The notes under the pieces: model-generated
What the model saw: only the letters and a program-made list of their open reading frames with translations
The model's database searches: none
What the model was told of the DNA's origin: nothing
Made by a program: the position numbers and the translations under genes
Part shown: positions 1 to 8,027 of the stretch, piece after piece
How positions within the stretch are numbered: the stretch's first letter is position 1
Layout of the letters: each line of letters opens with the position of its first letter
From: Pseudomonadota bacterium
Lineage (GTDB): Bacteria > Pseudomonadota > Gammaproteobacteria > Burkholderiales > JABEVD01
Assembly (NCBI GenBank): GCA_021811205.1
Contig: JAJZPK010000040.1
Span: 1 to 15,166, forward strand
Length of the DNA stretch: 15,166 nt
Reading direction: 5' to 3'

Positions 1-456
1 ATGGGCGCCGCAACGACTTTCGTGCTGACCCTGGGTAGCGGAAGCAGCTACTTGATCGCCAAATATCTCCTCGGACCCGATCTTTCCTACCTGACCACGA
101 TTTCCTTCATCGTCGTCATTGCGGGAATCGTCCAGTTCACCGAAATGGTGGTCAAGAAGGTCAGCCCCGTGCTCTATCAGGTGCTCGGCATCTATCTTCC
201 GCTCATCACGACGAATTGCGCAGTCCTGGGCATTCCCCTGCTGAATCTCCAGCAGAACCACAATTTCCTCCAGTCGCTCTTCTTCGGCATGGGCGGGGCA
301 ATCGGATTTTCAATGGTCCTCATCCTGTTTGCCGGCCTGAGGGAAAGGCTGGACGCCGCCGACATTCCAGCGCCCTTCAAGGGTTCCTCCATCGCAATGG
401 TCACTGCCGGTCTCATGAGCATGGCCTTCATGGGATTTTCCGGACTCGTCAAGTGA
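1..456 (+). CDS. rnfA: RnfA, membrane subunit of the Rnf electron-transport complex (5' end outside window)
   Basis: Integral membrane subunit of the Rnf complex, which couples electron transfer between ferredoxin and NAD(H) to ion movement across the inner membrane. The visible 151 residues are strongly hydrophobic and carry RnfA/RnfE-family signatures: [16 protein letters not shown] near residues 42-57, [11 protein letters not shown] near 67-77 and the C-terminal [13 protein letters not shown]. Full-length RnfA is about 190 residues. The first Met seen here corresponds to an internal Met-Gly of the family, so roughly 40 N-terminal residues lie upstream of the window and this is not the true start. 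It ends 7 nt before rnfB. Identity is secure from both sequence and operon order. Confidence 0.95.
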   Translation: MGAATTFVLTLGSGSSYLIAKYLLGPDLSYLTTISFIVVIAGIVQFTEMVVKKVSPVLYQVLGIYLPLITTNCAVLGIPLLNLQQNHNFLQSLFFGMGGAIGFSMVLILFAGLRERLDAADIPAPFKGSSIAMVTAGLMSMAFMGFSGLVK

Positions 457-463
457 TGCGGAC

Positions 464-1006
464 ATGCTAGATGCGATTATCGTGATGTCCGGACTCGCCC
501 TCTTTCTGGGCGGCGTATTGGGCTATGCATCGATCCGCTTCCACGTCCAGGGCAATGCGCTGGTCGAGAAAATCGACGCCATCCTGCCCCAGACGCAATG
601 CGCGCAGTGCGGCTTCCCCGGCTGCCGCCCCTACGCAGAGGCGATCGCCGAAGGGCGCGCGGACATCAACCAGTGTCCGCCTGGCGGGGACGCGAACATC
701 CACAAGCTCGCCGATCTGCTTGGGGTCGAATTCAAGCCCCTCAATGCCGAACATGGCGAGCCAAAACCGAAATCCGTCGCCTATATCGACGAGAACACCT
801 GCATCGGCTGCACGCTTTGTCTCCAGGCCTGCCCGGTCGACGCCATTTCAGGCGCGCCCAAGCAGATGCACACCATCATCGCTCAGGAATGCACCGGCTG
901 CGAACTGTGCATTCCCCCCTGCCCGGTCGATTGCATCGTGATGGCTCCCGTCGAATCCAGCATCGCGAGCTGGAAATGGAAGCCGCCCATGAGGGAAATC
1001 GCATGA
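464..1006 (+). CDS. rnfB: RnfB, Fe-S subunit of the Rnf complex
   Basis: Electron-entry subunit of Rnf, a 180-residue membrane-anchored iron-sulfur protein. An N-terminal hydrophobic anchor covers about residues 4-24. It is followed by a four-Fe-four-S domain with C46, C49, C54 and C71 (CAQCGFPGC motif). Two ferredoxin-type clusters follow, using C113/C116/C119/C123 and C143/C146/C149/C153, each ending in CP. This is the compact RnfB form with two ferredoxin clusters, not the longer multi-cluster version of some anaerobes. The ATG at 464 is chosen because it begins directly before the membrane anchor. The stop overlaps the rnfC start by 4 nt (ATGA), indicating translational coupling. Confidence 0.97.
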   Translation: MLDAIIVMSGLALFLGGVLGYASIRFHVQGNALVEKIDAILPQTQCAQCGFPGCRPYAEAIAEGRADINQCPPGGDANIHKLADLLGVEFKPLNAEHGEPKPKSVAYIDENTCIGCTLCLQACPVDAISGAPKQMHTIIAQECTGCELCIPPCPVDCIVMAPVESSIASWKWKPPMREIA

Positions 1007-2430
1007 GGCAGCTTCACCATTTCAAGGGGGGCGTTCATCCGCCGCAGCACAAGGACAACTCGACCAGAAACCCTATCCGCATCCCGCCCCTGCCTGGAAA
1101 ACTGTTCATTCCGCTGCACCAGCATATCGGCAGCAGCGCGAAGCCGCTCGTCCATCCGGGGGAGCGCGTGCTGAAGGGGCAGATGATCGGCCAGCCAGAA
1201 GGGCATGTTTCGAGCGCAATCCATGCGCCGACGTCAGGAAAAATTCTCTCTGTCGGCATGGAACCCATTCCTCATCCATCGGGCCTCAACGCGCTGTGCA
1301 TCGTTCTGGAGCCCGACGGACTCGAGGAATGGATAGAGCGCGTGCCGCTGGACCCCGAAATGGATCCGGGGTCCATGAGAACCAAGCTGAAGGAAGCAGG
1401 CGTGGTGGGTTTGGGCGGTGCCGTTTTCCCGAGCTTCATCAAGCTCAACCCAGGATCGAAAAAAAGGATCAGGACATTGATCCTGAACGGCGCGGAATGC
1501 GAGCCCTACATCACTTGCGACGATCTCCTGATGCGCGAGCGCGCCTTCGAGATCGCGGAAGGCGCGAAATTGATGCAGCATCTTCTGGGCGCTGAAGAAG
1601 TGGTGCTTGGAATCGAAGACAACAAGCCCCTTGCGATCGAAGCGATGAAGTCCGCTGGTGGCATGGAAGTCGTCGCCGTCCCGACGATCTATCCAGGCGG
1701 CGGGGCAAAGCAATTGATCAAGGTGCTCACAGGCATCGAAGTGCCGGCCGGAGAACGCTCCACCGATCTTGGCGTGCAATGCTTCAATGTCGCCACGGCA
1801 GCTTCGATCTACCGCGCAATTCGACTTGGCGAGCCTGTATTGAGCCGCATCGTGACGATCACCGGCAACGTGGCCCATCCGGGCAATTATGAAGCCCTGA
1901 TCGGCACGCCTGTCGATTACCTGATCGAACAGGCTGGAGCGCTTCCAGGCAGTTCCGGCGCGATCATGGGGGGGCCGATGATGGGCTTCGACCTGCCTTC
2001 GACTCATGTTCCGGTGGTGAAAGCGATGAATTGCGTCATCGTGAAATCAGAATCGCTCTTCCCGAAAGCGCCAGAACCCATGCCCTGCATACGCTGCGCG
2101 AAATGCGCCGAAAGCTGCCCTGCAGAGCTACAGCCGCAGGAGCTTTACTGGTTCGCCAAGGCGAAGAATTTCGGCAAGGCACAGGAATACGCCCTGTTCG
2201 ACTGCATCGAATGCGGCTGCTGCAGCTATGTCTGTCCCAGCCATATTCCGCTCGTCCAGTATTACCGCTATGCAAAAAGCGAAATATGGGCGCAGGAACG
2301 TGAAAAGAAGGCATCCGACCTAGCCAGGGTCCGCCACGAATTCAGGATCGAACGCATGGAGCGGGACAAACGCGAGAAGGCCGAACGCCTCGCCCAAAAA
2401 TCGGCCCAGGCGAAGGAAACGCAACCATGA
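1003..2430 (+). CDS. rnfC: RnfC, NADH/FMN- and Fe-S-containing subunit of the Rnf complex
   Basis: Peripheral Rnf subunit that exchanges electrons with NAD(H), related to the NuoF/NqrF-interacting fold. It has 475 residues from the ATG at 1003, which overlaps the rnfB stop. The frame is open further upstream to 598, but that part lies inside rnfB and the family begins at [10 protein letters not shown], so 1003 is the start. [10 protein letters not shown] at 136-145 and NGAECEPY at 162-169 fit the nucleotide/flavin-binding core. Two ferredoxin clusters use C362/C365/C368/C372 and C401/C404/C407/C411. The last 50 residues are highly charged, Lys/Arg/Glu-rich and probably helical. This is a short version of the long repetitive tail found in enterobacterial RnfC. 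It overlaps rnfD by 4 nt. Confidence 0.97.
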   Translation: MRQLHHFKGGVHPPQHKDNSTRNPIRIPPLPGKLFIPLHQHIGSSAKPLVHPGERVLKGQMIGQPEGHVSSAIHAPTSGKILSVGMEPIPHPSGLNALCIVLEPDGLEEWIERVPLDPEMDPGSMRTKLKEAGVVGLGGAVFPSFIKLNPGSKKRIRTLILNGAECEPYITCDDLLMRERAFEIAEGAKLMQHLLGAEEVVLGIEDNKPLAIEAMKSAGGMEVVAVPTIYPGGGAKQLIKVLTGIEVPAGERSTDLGVQCFNVATAASIYRAIRLGEPVLSRIVTITGNVAHPGNYEALIGTPVDYLIEQAGALPGSSGAIMGGPMMGFDLPSTHVPVVKAMNCVIVKSESLFPKAPEPMPCIRCAKCAESCPAELQPQELYWFAKAKNFGKAQEYALFDCIECGCCSYVCPSHIPLVQYYRYAKSEIWAQEREKKASDLARVRHEFRIERMERDKREKAERLAQKSAQAKETQP

Positions 2431-3434
2431 ATTCACCCTACATCACCCGCTCCCCTTCCGTGACCGAGATCATGGTGAAGGTGCTCGCCGCCCTCATTCC
2501 CGCGATAGCTGCGGACGTATGGTTTTTCGGCCCTGCCGTGCTCGTGACCCTGTCGCTCGCAAGCGTGACTGCGCTCGCTCTGGAAGCATTCATGCTGAAA
2601 CTCAGGGGAAGACCTGTGAAACCCTTCCTCATGGACGGCAGCGCGCTCCTCACCGCGTGGCTGCTCGGCCTTTCCATTCCGCCCATGGGGCCATGGTGGC
2701 TGATCGTGACGGGAACGGCCTTTGCCATCGTGATCGCAAAGCATCTTTACGGCGGGCTTGGCAACAATCCGTTCAATCCGGCCATGGTCGGCTATGCCGT
2801 GCTCATCATTTCCTTCCCTGTGCAGATGACGCAATGGCTTGCGCCCGCTTCAATCGCGCAGTCTCACCTCGATTTCTCGTCGATTCTCGATTACATGTTT
2901 TTCCATGCGCTTCCGGCAAACACGCATCTTGACGCCCTGACTTCCGCGACACCGCTCGATACGCTCAAGACCCAACTCCACCTCGACAAGTCGATGGATG
3001 CGATCATGAGCCTGCCGATCTACGCAACCGTCGGCGGAAAATGGATGGCTGCAGCCTATCTGGCGGGCGGCCTCTACCTGTTGCAGCAGAAGATCATCAG
3101 CTGGCATGTCCCCGTATCCTTCATCGGAACGATCGCCATCCTCTCCGGGGCATTGCATCTCTTCGATCCCGCCCACTACGCCCCCCCCCTCTTCCAACTC
3201 GTCTCGGGAGCCAGCATGATCGGGGCATTCTTCATCCTGACCGATCCCGTGACGGGACCCACCACCCCCAGGGGCAAACTGATTTTCGCCTCCGGCGCTG
3301 GATTTCTGACTTACGTCATACGCCTGCATGGTGGCTATCCTGACGGTGTCGCCTTCGCCGTGCTCCTGATGAACATCTGCGTGCCGCTGATCGACGCCTA
3401 TACCCAGCCGCCTGTATTCGGGAAAAAGAAATGA
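2427..3434 (+). CDS. rnfD: RnfD, covalent-FMN membrane subunit of the Rnf complex
   Basis: Polytopic inner-membrane subunit (335 residues) homologous to NqrB. In the family it carries a covalently bound FMN on a threonine. Here the expected motif is TSATPLD at residues 172-178, with T175 the likely flavin-bearing residue. Other family signatures are KPFLMDGSALLTAWLL near 65-80, YGGLGNNPFNPAMVGYA near 108-124 and FILTDPVTGPTTPRGK in the C-terminal part. Multiple hydrophobic segments lie on both sides of the flavin site. The ATG overlaps the rnfC stop, and the gene's own stop overlaps rnfG, both as ATGA. Confidence 0.96.
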   Translation: MNSPYITRSPSVTEIMVKVLAALIPAIAADVWFFGPAVLVTLSLASVTALALEAFMLKLRGRPVKPFLMDGSALLTAWLLGLSIPPMGPWWLIVTGTAFAIVIAKHLYGGLGNNPFNPAMVGYAVLIISFPVQMTQWLAPASIAQSHLDFSSILDYMFFHALPANTHLDALTSATPLDTLKTQLHLDKSMDAIMSLPIYATVGGKWMAAAYLAGGLYLLQQKIISWHVPVSFIGTIAILSGALHLFDPAHYAPPLFQLVSGASMIGAFFILTDPVTGPTTPRGKLIFASGAGFLTYVIRLHGGYPDGVAFAVLLMNICVPLIDAYTQPPVFGKKK

Positions 3435-4066
3435 AGCTCGGGATATTTCAAACGTCGCTTCGCACTTCCCTCATCATGCTGGCCTTCACCCTGCTCGCCA
3501 CGGCGCTGCTCGCTTTGACCTACGACAAGACTCATGATTTAATTTCCAAGAGCGAAGCCGAAGAAAAGCTAGCCCTGATCAACCAGGTGTTCCCCTCCGG
3601 AATGTCGGACAACGACCTGATCCACGATACGGTCGAAATTCCGCCCAGTGAGCTGCTCGGCAACAGCAAGCCCGTCACCGCCTACCGGGCGAGACTCAAG
3701 GGCAAGCCTGTCGCGGTCATGATCGAGGCCATTGCACCTGACGGGTATGCGGGCAGGATTACCCTGCTCATCGGCATTCTGGCAAGCGGCGAAATATCGG
3801 GCGTGCGGGTCATCAGTCAGAACGAGACGCCCGGACTTGGCGACTATATCGAAATCGCCAAAAGCGACTGGATCAAGGGCTTCGATCATGCCTCCCTCGG
3901 TTCTGTCCCGGATTCGGCATGGCATGTCAGGAAAGACGGCGGGAAGTTCGATTACATGACTGGCGCAACCATCACCCCCAGAGCCGTGGTCAAGGCGGTG
4001 CACAAGGCGCTTCAGTATTTCGAAGCGAACAAATCCTGGCTTTTTGCGCAAGGGAAGGAAAAATGA
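3431..4066 (+). CDS. rnfG: RnfG, covalent-FMN periplasmic subunit of the Rnf complex
   Basis: Rnf subunit of 211 residues with one N-terminal membrane anchor (about 12-31) and a periplasmic FMN-binding domain homologous to NqrC. The FMN attachment motif is TGAT at residues 177-180 (YMTGATITPRAV), so T180 is the predicted phosphoester-linked residue. NETPGLGDYIE near 133-143 is another conserved family block. Translation is probably coupled to rnfD and rnfE through ATGA overlaps at each end. Length and motif order match the family. Confidence 0.96.
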   Translation: MKLGIFQTSLRTSLIMLAFTLLATALLALTYDKTHDLISKSEAEEKLALINQVFPSGMSDNDLIHDTVEIPPSELLGNSKPVTAYRARLKGKPVAVMIEAIAPDGYAGRITLLIGILASGEISGVRVISQNETPGLGDYIEIAKSDWIKGFDHASLGSVPDSAWHVRKDGGKFDYMTGATITPRAVVKAVHKALQYFEANKSWLFAQGKEK

Positions 4067-4734
4067 ACGAATACCTCGAAATAGCGAAAAACGGGCTCTG
4101 GAAGCAGAACACCGGAGTGGTGCAACTGCTCGGGATGTGCCCTTTGCTCGCCGTCAGCAGCTCGGTGGTGAACGGCGTCAGCCTCGGGCTTGCGACCCTG
4201 CTCGTCATGTCGCTCAGCAATCTCGCGGTATCCCTGATCAGGAACCTGGTGCCGAGCGAAATCAGAATCCCAGTATTCATCCTGATCATCGCATCTCTCG
4301 TGACCATCATCCAGCTCGTCATGAAGGCCTATCTGCATTCGCTCTACCTTGTCCTCGGGATTTTCGTTCCGCTGATCGTGACCAACTGCATCGTGCTGGC
4401 CAGAACCGAAGCCTTCGCCTCCAAGCAGAAGACGCTGCCTTCCATTTTCGACGGATTCATGATGGGCATGGGACTCACACTGGTGCTCGCCCTACTCGGC
4501 GGCATGCGCGAACTTTTCGGAAAAGGAACGCTTTTTTCGGGGATCGACCTGGTGTTCGGCGATTCGGCCAAATCCTTCATCATCACCGTGTTCCCGCATT
4601 ATCATGGCTTCCTGCTCGCCATTTTGCCGCCCGGCGCATTCATCGGGCTCGGCCTGCTGATCGCCTTGAAGAACCGGCTCGACGCAAGGGCTGCCAGAGT
4701 CCAGATTCCAGAGCCTTCCCTGCAGAGCGCATGA
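4063..4734 (+). CDS. rnfE: RnfE, membrane subunit of the Rnf complex
   Basis: Integral membrane subunit of 223 residues, paralogous to RnfA and homologous to NqrD. It likely forms part of the ion pathway together with RnfA and RnfD. The ATG at 4063 overlaps the rnfG stop. The longer open frame back to 3919 is rejected because it lies inside rnfG and the family starts at the NGLWKQNTGVVQLLGMCP block (residues 8-25). VTNCIVLARTEAFAS (about 106-120) and GGMRELFGKGTLF are diagnostic of RnfE. Several hydrophobic helices are evident. Its stop overlaps nth by 4 nt. Confidence 0.96.
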   Translation: MNEYLEIAKNGLWKQNTGVVQLLGMCPLLAVSSSVVNGVSLGLATLLVMSLSNLAVSLIRNLVPSEIRIPVFILIIASLVTIIQLVMKAYLHSLYLVLGIFVPLIVTNCIVLARTEAFASKQKTLPSIFDGFMMGMGLTLVLALLGGMRELFGKGTLFSGIDLVFGDSAKSFIITVFPHYHGFLLAILPPGAFIGLGLLIALKNRLDARAARVQIPEPSLQSA

Positions 4735-5363
4735 ACAGGGAAACGCGACAGAAGATCTTCGAGCGCCTCAAGGCTGCCAACCCGCACCCGACGACAGAGC
4801 TTGAGCACAGCTCCCCGTTCGAGCTCCTGATCGCCGTCATCCTTTCCGCACAGGCCACGGACAAAGGCGTCAATCTAGCAACGAGAGGGCTGTTCGAGGC
4901 AGCTGACACGCCAGAAAAGATGCTGGCGCTCGGCCTGGAAAAACTCAGGGAATACGTGAAAACGATCGGGCTCTACCAGACGAAATCGAAGCACATCATC
5001 GAAACCTGCAGGATCCTCGTCGAGCGCCATCAAGGCCATGTACCCAGAACGCGCGAAGCACTCGAAGCCTTGCCTGGCGTGGGCAGGAAAACCGCCAGCG
5101 TGATCCTCAACACCGCATTCGGCGTGCCTGTCATCGCAGTTGACACGCACATATTCAGGGTGTCCAACCGGACCGGCATTGCCCCGGGAAAGAACGTGCT
5201 CGAAGTCGAAAAAAAGCTGATGAAGGCCGTACCTAAGGAGTTCATGCACGATGCCCATCACTGGCTGATCCTGCACGGGCGCTACGTCTGCAAGGCGAGA
5301 AAGCCGGATTGCCCGGCCTGCGTGATCAGGGAATATTGCGAATACAAGGGAAAATCCATCTAG
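4731..5363 (+). CDS. nth: Endonuclease III (DNA glycosylase/AP lyase)
   Basis: Base-excision-repair enzyme that removes oxidised pyrimidines and cleaves abasic sites. It has 210 residues, close to the E. coli length of 211. The helix-hairpin-helix motif LPGVGRKTA includes catalytic K120, and catalytic D138 lies in VDTHIFRVSNRT. The four cluster-ligating cysteines are C187, C194, C197 and C203 (C-x6-C-x2-C-x5-C). All key residues fall at E. coli numbering. The ATG at 4731 overlaps the rnfE stop; the longer open frame from 4044 lies inside rnfE and is rejected. An rnf-nth junction is also seen in E. coli (rsxABCDGE-nth), so the linkage is established and not peculiar to this strain. Confidence 0.98.
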   Translation: MNRETRQKIFERLKAANPHPTTELEHSSPFELLIAVILSAQATDKGVNLATRGLFEAADTPEKMLALGLEKLREYVKTIGLYQTKSKHIIETCRILVERHQGHVPRTREALEALPGVGRKTASVILNTAFGVPVIAVDTHIFRVSNRTGIAPGKNVLEVEKKLMKAVPKEFMHDAHHWLILHGRYVCKARKPDCPACVIREYCEYKGKSI

Positions 5364-5364
5364 C

Positions 5365-5769
5365 ATGTTCAACCCGACACGCGACGAAGTGAGGCGTTTC
5401 TTTTGCGATGCCTGGAAAAAGCACAAGGAGAAGGCATTGCTCACCCCATTGGAATCCATGGCACTGGACATCATGCTGCTCCATCCGGAATACCACCTCG
5501 TGCTTGACGATGCGGAACTTGCCGAAAACAGGGAAGAGAATCCCTTTCTGCATCTGAGCCTCCATCTTGCCGTCATGGAGCAGCTTTCCATCGACCAGCC
5601 TTTCGGCATCAAGAAGCGCTTCGACGCCATCCTAGGGAAATCCGAATCGAGACATCACGCATTCCACCTTGTCATGGAATGCCTCGGGGAAATGATCTGG
5701 CAGGCGCAGCGGCAGAATGCTCCGTTTGATTCGGAAATATATTTCGCATGCCTGGAGAAGCAATCATGA
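5365..5769 (+). CDS. DUF1841 family protein, function unknown
   Basis: A 134-residue protein that I recognise as DUF1841, a mainly betaproteobacterial family of unknown role. Family hallmarks are the N-terminal MFNPTRDEVRRFFCDAW block, LTPLE near 26-30, HPEYH at 40-44, NPFLHLSLHLAVMEQLSIDQP at about 59-79 and HLVMECLGEMIWQAQR at about 101-116. There is no signal peptide or membrane segment, so it is probably cytosolic and mostly helical. The repeated His residues suggest a possible metal site, but this is speculation. It starts one base after the nth stop and its own stop overlaps cheR, so it probably shares the transcript. Confidence 0.85.
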   Translation: MFNPTRDEVRRFFCDAWKKHKEKALLTPLESMALDIMLLHPEYHLVLDDAELAENREENPFLHLSLHLAVMEQLSIDQPFGIKKRFDAILGKSESRHHAFHLVMECLGEMIWQAQRQNAPFDSEIYFACLEKQS

Positions 5770-6569
5770 ACTCGAGGGAATTCGTGTTCACCGAAAAAGA
5801 TTTCGATCGCGTGAGGACCCTGATCCACCAACGGGCCGGCATCTCGCTCAACCATAGCAAGCAGGAAATGGTCTACAGCCGTCTGGCCAAGCGACTCAGG
5901 GCAAACAGTCTCACCACATTTTCAGATTACATAGCGCTTCTCGAGGCGGGCAATAGCGCCGAATGGGAAGCGTTCACCAATTCGCTCACCACGAACTTGA
6001 CCTTCTTCTTCAGAGAAGAGCACCATTTTCCGATCCTTGCAGAGCATATCCGATCGAAAAAGCCGCCCATTTCGCTGTGGTGCGCCGCATGCTCGACAGG
6101 AGAAGAAGCCTATTCGATGGCGATGACCATGGCCGATCTCTTCGATACGCTGCGACCGCCCGTCACCATCCTGGCGAGCGATGTCGACACAGTGGTCCTG
6201 GAAAAAGCCAAGTCCGGCCTCTACAATGCTTCACAGCTGGAAAAGCTGCCGCGCGAGAAGCTGAAGAAATACTTCATCGAGATGCCCGGGGGCCATGCGA
6301 AGATCAAGCCCGAAATCATGGAAATGGTCAGCTTCGAAAAAATCAACCTGCTGGACGACAGGTGGTCAGCGAAAGGACCGTATGACGTGATCTTCTGCCG
6401 CAACGTCATGATTTATTTCGACAAGGACACGCAGGCGAAAATCCTGCGGAAATTCGCCCCGCTCCTGAAGAAGGACGGCCTGCTTTTCGCAGGCCATTCC
6501 GAAAGCTTCCATCACGTCCCGGACATTTTCAGGCTGCGCGGGAAGACCGTCTATGAACTTGCAAAATAG
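5766..6569 (+). CDS. cheR: CheR, chemoreceptor glutamate methyltransferase
   Basis: SAM-dependent O-methyltransferase that methylates glutamates on chemoreceptor signalling helices for adaptation. It has 267 residues from the ATG at 5766, which is preceded by a GGAGAA-type ribosome-binding site and overlaps the DUF1841 stop. The frame also allows a start at 5748, but that is less well placed. Motifs: NLTFFFRE (77-84) near the end of the N-terminal domain, SAM-binding [13 protein letters not shown] (105-117), ASDVD (137-141), CRNVMIYFD (211-219) and GHSES (243-247). No TPR or fused domain is present. It is followed directly by a CheB catalytic domain, forming the methylation/demethylation pair. 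No cheA, cheW or cheY is nearby. Confidence 0.95.
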   Translation: MNSREFVFTEKDFDRVRTLIHQRAGISLNHSKQEMVYSRLAKRLRANSLTTFSDYIALLEAGNSAEWEAFTNSLTTNLTFFFREEHHFPILAEHIRSKKPPISLWCAACSTGEEAYSMAMTMADLFDTLRPPVTILASDVDTVVLEKAKSGLYNASQLEKLPREKLKKYFIEMPGGHAKIKPEIMEMVSFEKINLLDDRWSAKGPYDVIFCRNVMIYFDKDTQAKILRKFAPLLKKDGLLFAGHSESFHHVPDIFRLRGKTVYELAK

Positions 6570-7212
6570 CGAACACCCGCCCGTCCAGCCCAGCCTCACG
6601 GCTGACGCCATTCTCCCTTTCCATGCCCAGCATGCCCCCGCCACCGAGAAGCTCATTTTCGTCGGAGCATCGACCGGCGGGACCGAGGCGATCAAGACTT
6701 TTCTTGTCGCCTTGCCTGCACATTGCCCCGGCATCCTGATTTCCCAACACATGCCCGAGGCTTTCACGAAGCCTTTCGCTGATCGCCTGAACGGCCTGTG
6801 CAAAATCCGCGTCAAGGAAGCCGAACATGGCGAAAAAATCCTGCCAGGCCATGCCTACGTCGCGCCCGGCCATTCCCATCTCCTTGTCGGAAGATCAGGC
6901 TCGACCTATGTCACCGAACTCAACCATGGGCCGCCCGTCAACAGGCACCGCCCTTCCGTCGACGTGCTTTTCCGCTCCGCAGCCAATGTCGCGGGCAAGA
7001 ATGCGGTCGGCGTGATCCTCACAGGAATGGGCAAGGACGGCGCGCTTTGCATGCTCGAAATGAAGCAGGCCGGGGCGCACAATTTCGCCCAGAGCGAGGC
7101 GAGCTGCGTCGTTTTCGGCATGCCCAGGGAAGCCATCTCCGTTGGCGCCGTAGACGAAGTCGTTGCTATCGATGAAATGGCAATACGCGTCATGCAACAT
7201 CTCGGAGCATAG
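6553..7212 (+). CDS. cheB: Receiver-less CheB-type chemoreceptor methylesterase/deamidase
   Basis: Hydrolyses methyl esters on chemoreceptors, and may deamidate glutamines, reversing CheR. The protein is 219 residues and contains only the CheB catalytic domain. The triad is visible: S40 in GASTGG, H66 in SQHMPE and D162 in GMGKDG. The spacings S to H (26) and S to D (122) equal those of Salmonella CheB S164/H190/D286. [13 protein letters not shown] near 183-195 is also conserved. The N-terminal phosphoreceiver domain of ordinary CheB (about 350 residues) is replaced by a low-complexity tail of about 30 residues. CheA phosphorylation therefore cannot control this enzyme in the usual way. The start overlaps the cheR end by 17 nt and has GGAAGA upstream. 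Confidence 0.92.
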   Translation: MNLQNSEHPPVQPSLTADAILPFHAQHAPATEKLIFVGASTGGTEAIKTFLVALPAHCPGILISQHMPEAFTKPFADRLNGLCKIRVKEAEHGEKILPGHAYVAPGHSHLLVGRSGSTYVTELNHGPPVNRHRPSVDVLFRSAANVAGKNAVGVILTGMGKDGALCMLEMKQAGAHNFAQSEASCVVFGMPREAISVGAVDEVVAIDEMAIRVMQHLGA

Positions 7213-7214
7213 CC

Positions 7215-8027
7215 TTGTCCACCAAGCATTACGAAAACTTCCCGGTCGCATCGCTTGCCCTGCCGCGCAAATTCAGAATGCCGGTCGGTCTGATCTACTC
7301 ATTCGCAAGGCAAGCGGACGATTTCGCCGATGAAGGCGATCTTTCGGATCAGGCGCGCCTTTCCCTTCTCGATGGGTTCAGGCACGAACTCGAAAGAATC
7401 GAGAACGGAAAGGCACCAGAGTCGCAGCTTTTCGCCGAACTTGCCGTGATCATCGATCAGCACCGTCTTCCCCTCAAACCCTTCCACGACCTGCTCGATG
7501 CCTTTTGCCAGGACGTTACGAAGAAGCGCTATGCGAATTTTGGCGAGGTGCTCGCCTACTGCGAAAAGTCGGCCAATCCGGTCGGCAGGCTACTGCTTGC
7601 GCTCTACGGCTTCGATACCGAGGAATGCCGGACAATGTCCGACAGGATCTGCACGAGCCTGCAGCTCATCAATTTTCTTCAGGACGTATCCATCGATTAC
7701 CATAGATTGGGAAGGATCTATTTGCCCCGGGACGAAATGGAATCCTGCGGAATCAGCGAAGAAGACATCGCCGCGGGAAATGCCGGTCAGGCGTGGAGCA
7801 AGTTCATGATGCTTCAGGCAAACAGGGCGAGGAAGATGATGCTCGAAGGCGCACCGCTTGCCCGAATCATGAAGGGCAGGATCTCGTTCGAGATGAAAAT
7901 GATCGTCCAGGGCGGGCTAGCCATACTGGACAAGCTTGAAAAAGTAGAATGGGATGTCTACAAAAAGCGTCCAAAGCTCGAAAAGCCTGACTGGATTTTC
8001 CTCGCTTTGCGGGCCCTGCATGGCTGA
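7215..8027 (+). CDS. hpnC: HpnC-like squalene/phytoene synthase family enzyme (probable hydroxysqualene synthase)
   Basis: Trans-isoprenyl diphosphate synthase-fold enzyme of 270 residues. HpnC converts presqualene diphosphate to hydroxysqualene in the HpnC-HpnD-HpnE route to squalene and hopanoids. The HYENFPVASLALPRKFR block (residues 5-21) is typical of HpnC. The first Asp-rich motif is DDFAD (35-39). The second diphosphate/Mg-binding region is NFLQDVSIDY (153-162), followed by GRIYLPRDE. The TTG at 7215 is preferred because it keeps the conserved N-terminal block, has GGAG 7 nt upstream and lies 2 nt after the cheB stop. hpnD, hpnE and squalene-hopene cyclase are not in the window. A role as another squalene or phytoene synthase cannot be excluded. 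Confidence 0.8.
   Translation: MSTKHYENFPVASLALPRKFRMPVGLIYSFARQADDFADEGDLSDQARLSLLDGFRHELERIENGKAPESQLFAELAVIIDQHRLPLKPFHDLLDAFCQDVTKKRYANFGEVLAYCEKSANPVGRLLLALYGFDTEECRTMSDRICTSLQLINFLQDVSIDYHRLGRIYLPRDEMESCGISEEDIAAGNAGQAWSKFMMLQANRARKMMLEGAPLARIMKGRISFEMKMIVQGGLAILDKLEKVEWDVYKKRPKLEKPDWIFLALRALHG

Noticed and set aside
598..1002. Upstream extension of the rnfC reading frame
   Set aside because: It lies wholly inside rnfB in another frame, is rich in Arg/His as shadow frames are, and RnfC family homology begins at the ATG at 1003.
1234..2007. 257-residue minus-strand open frame opposite rnfC
   Set aside because: Shadow of the rnfC coding sequence with no recognisable motifs.
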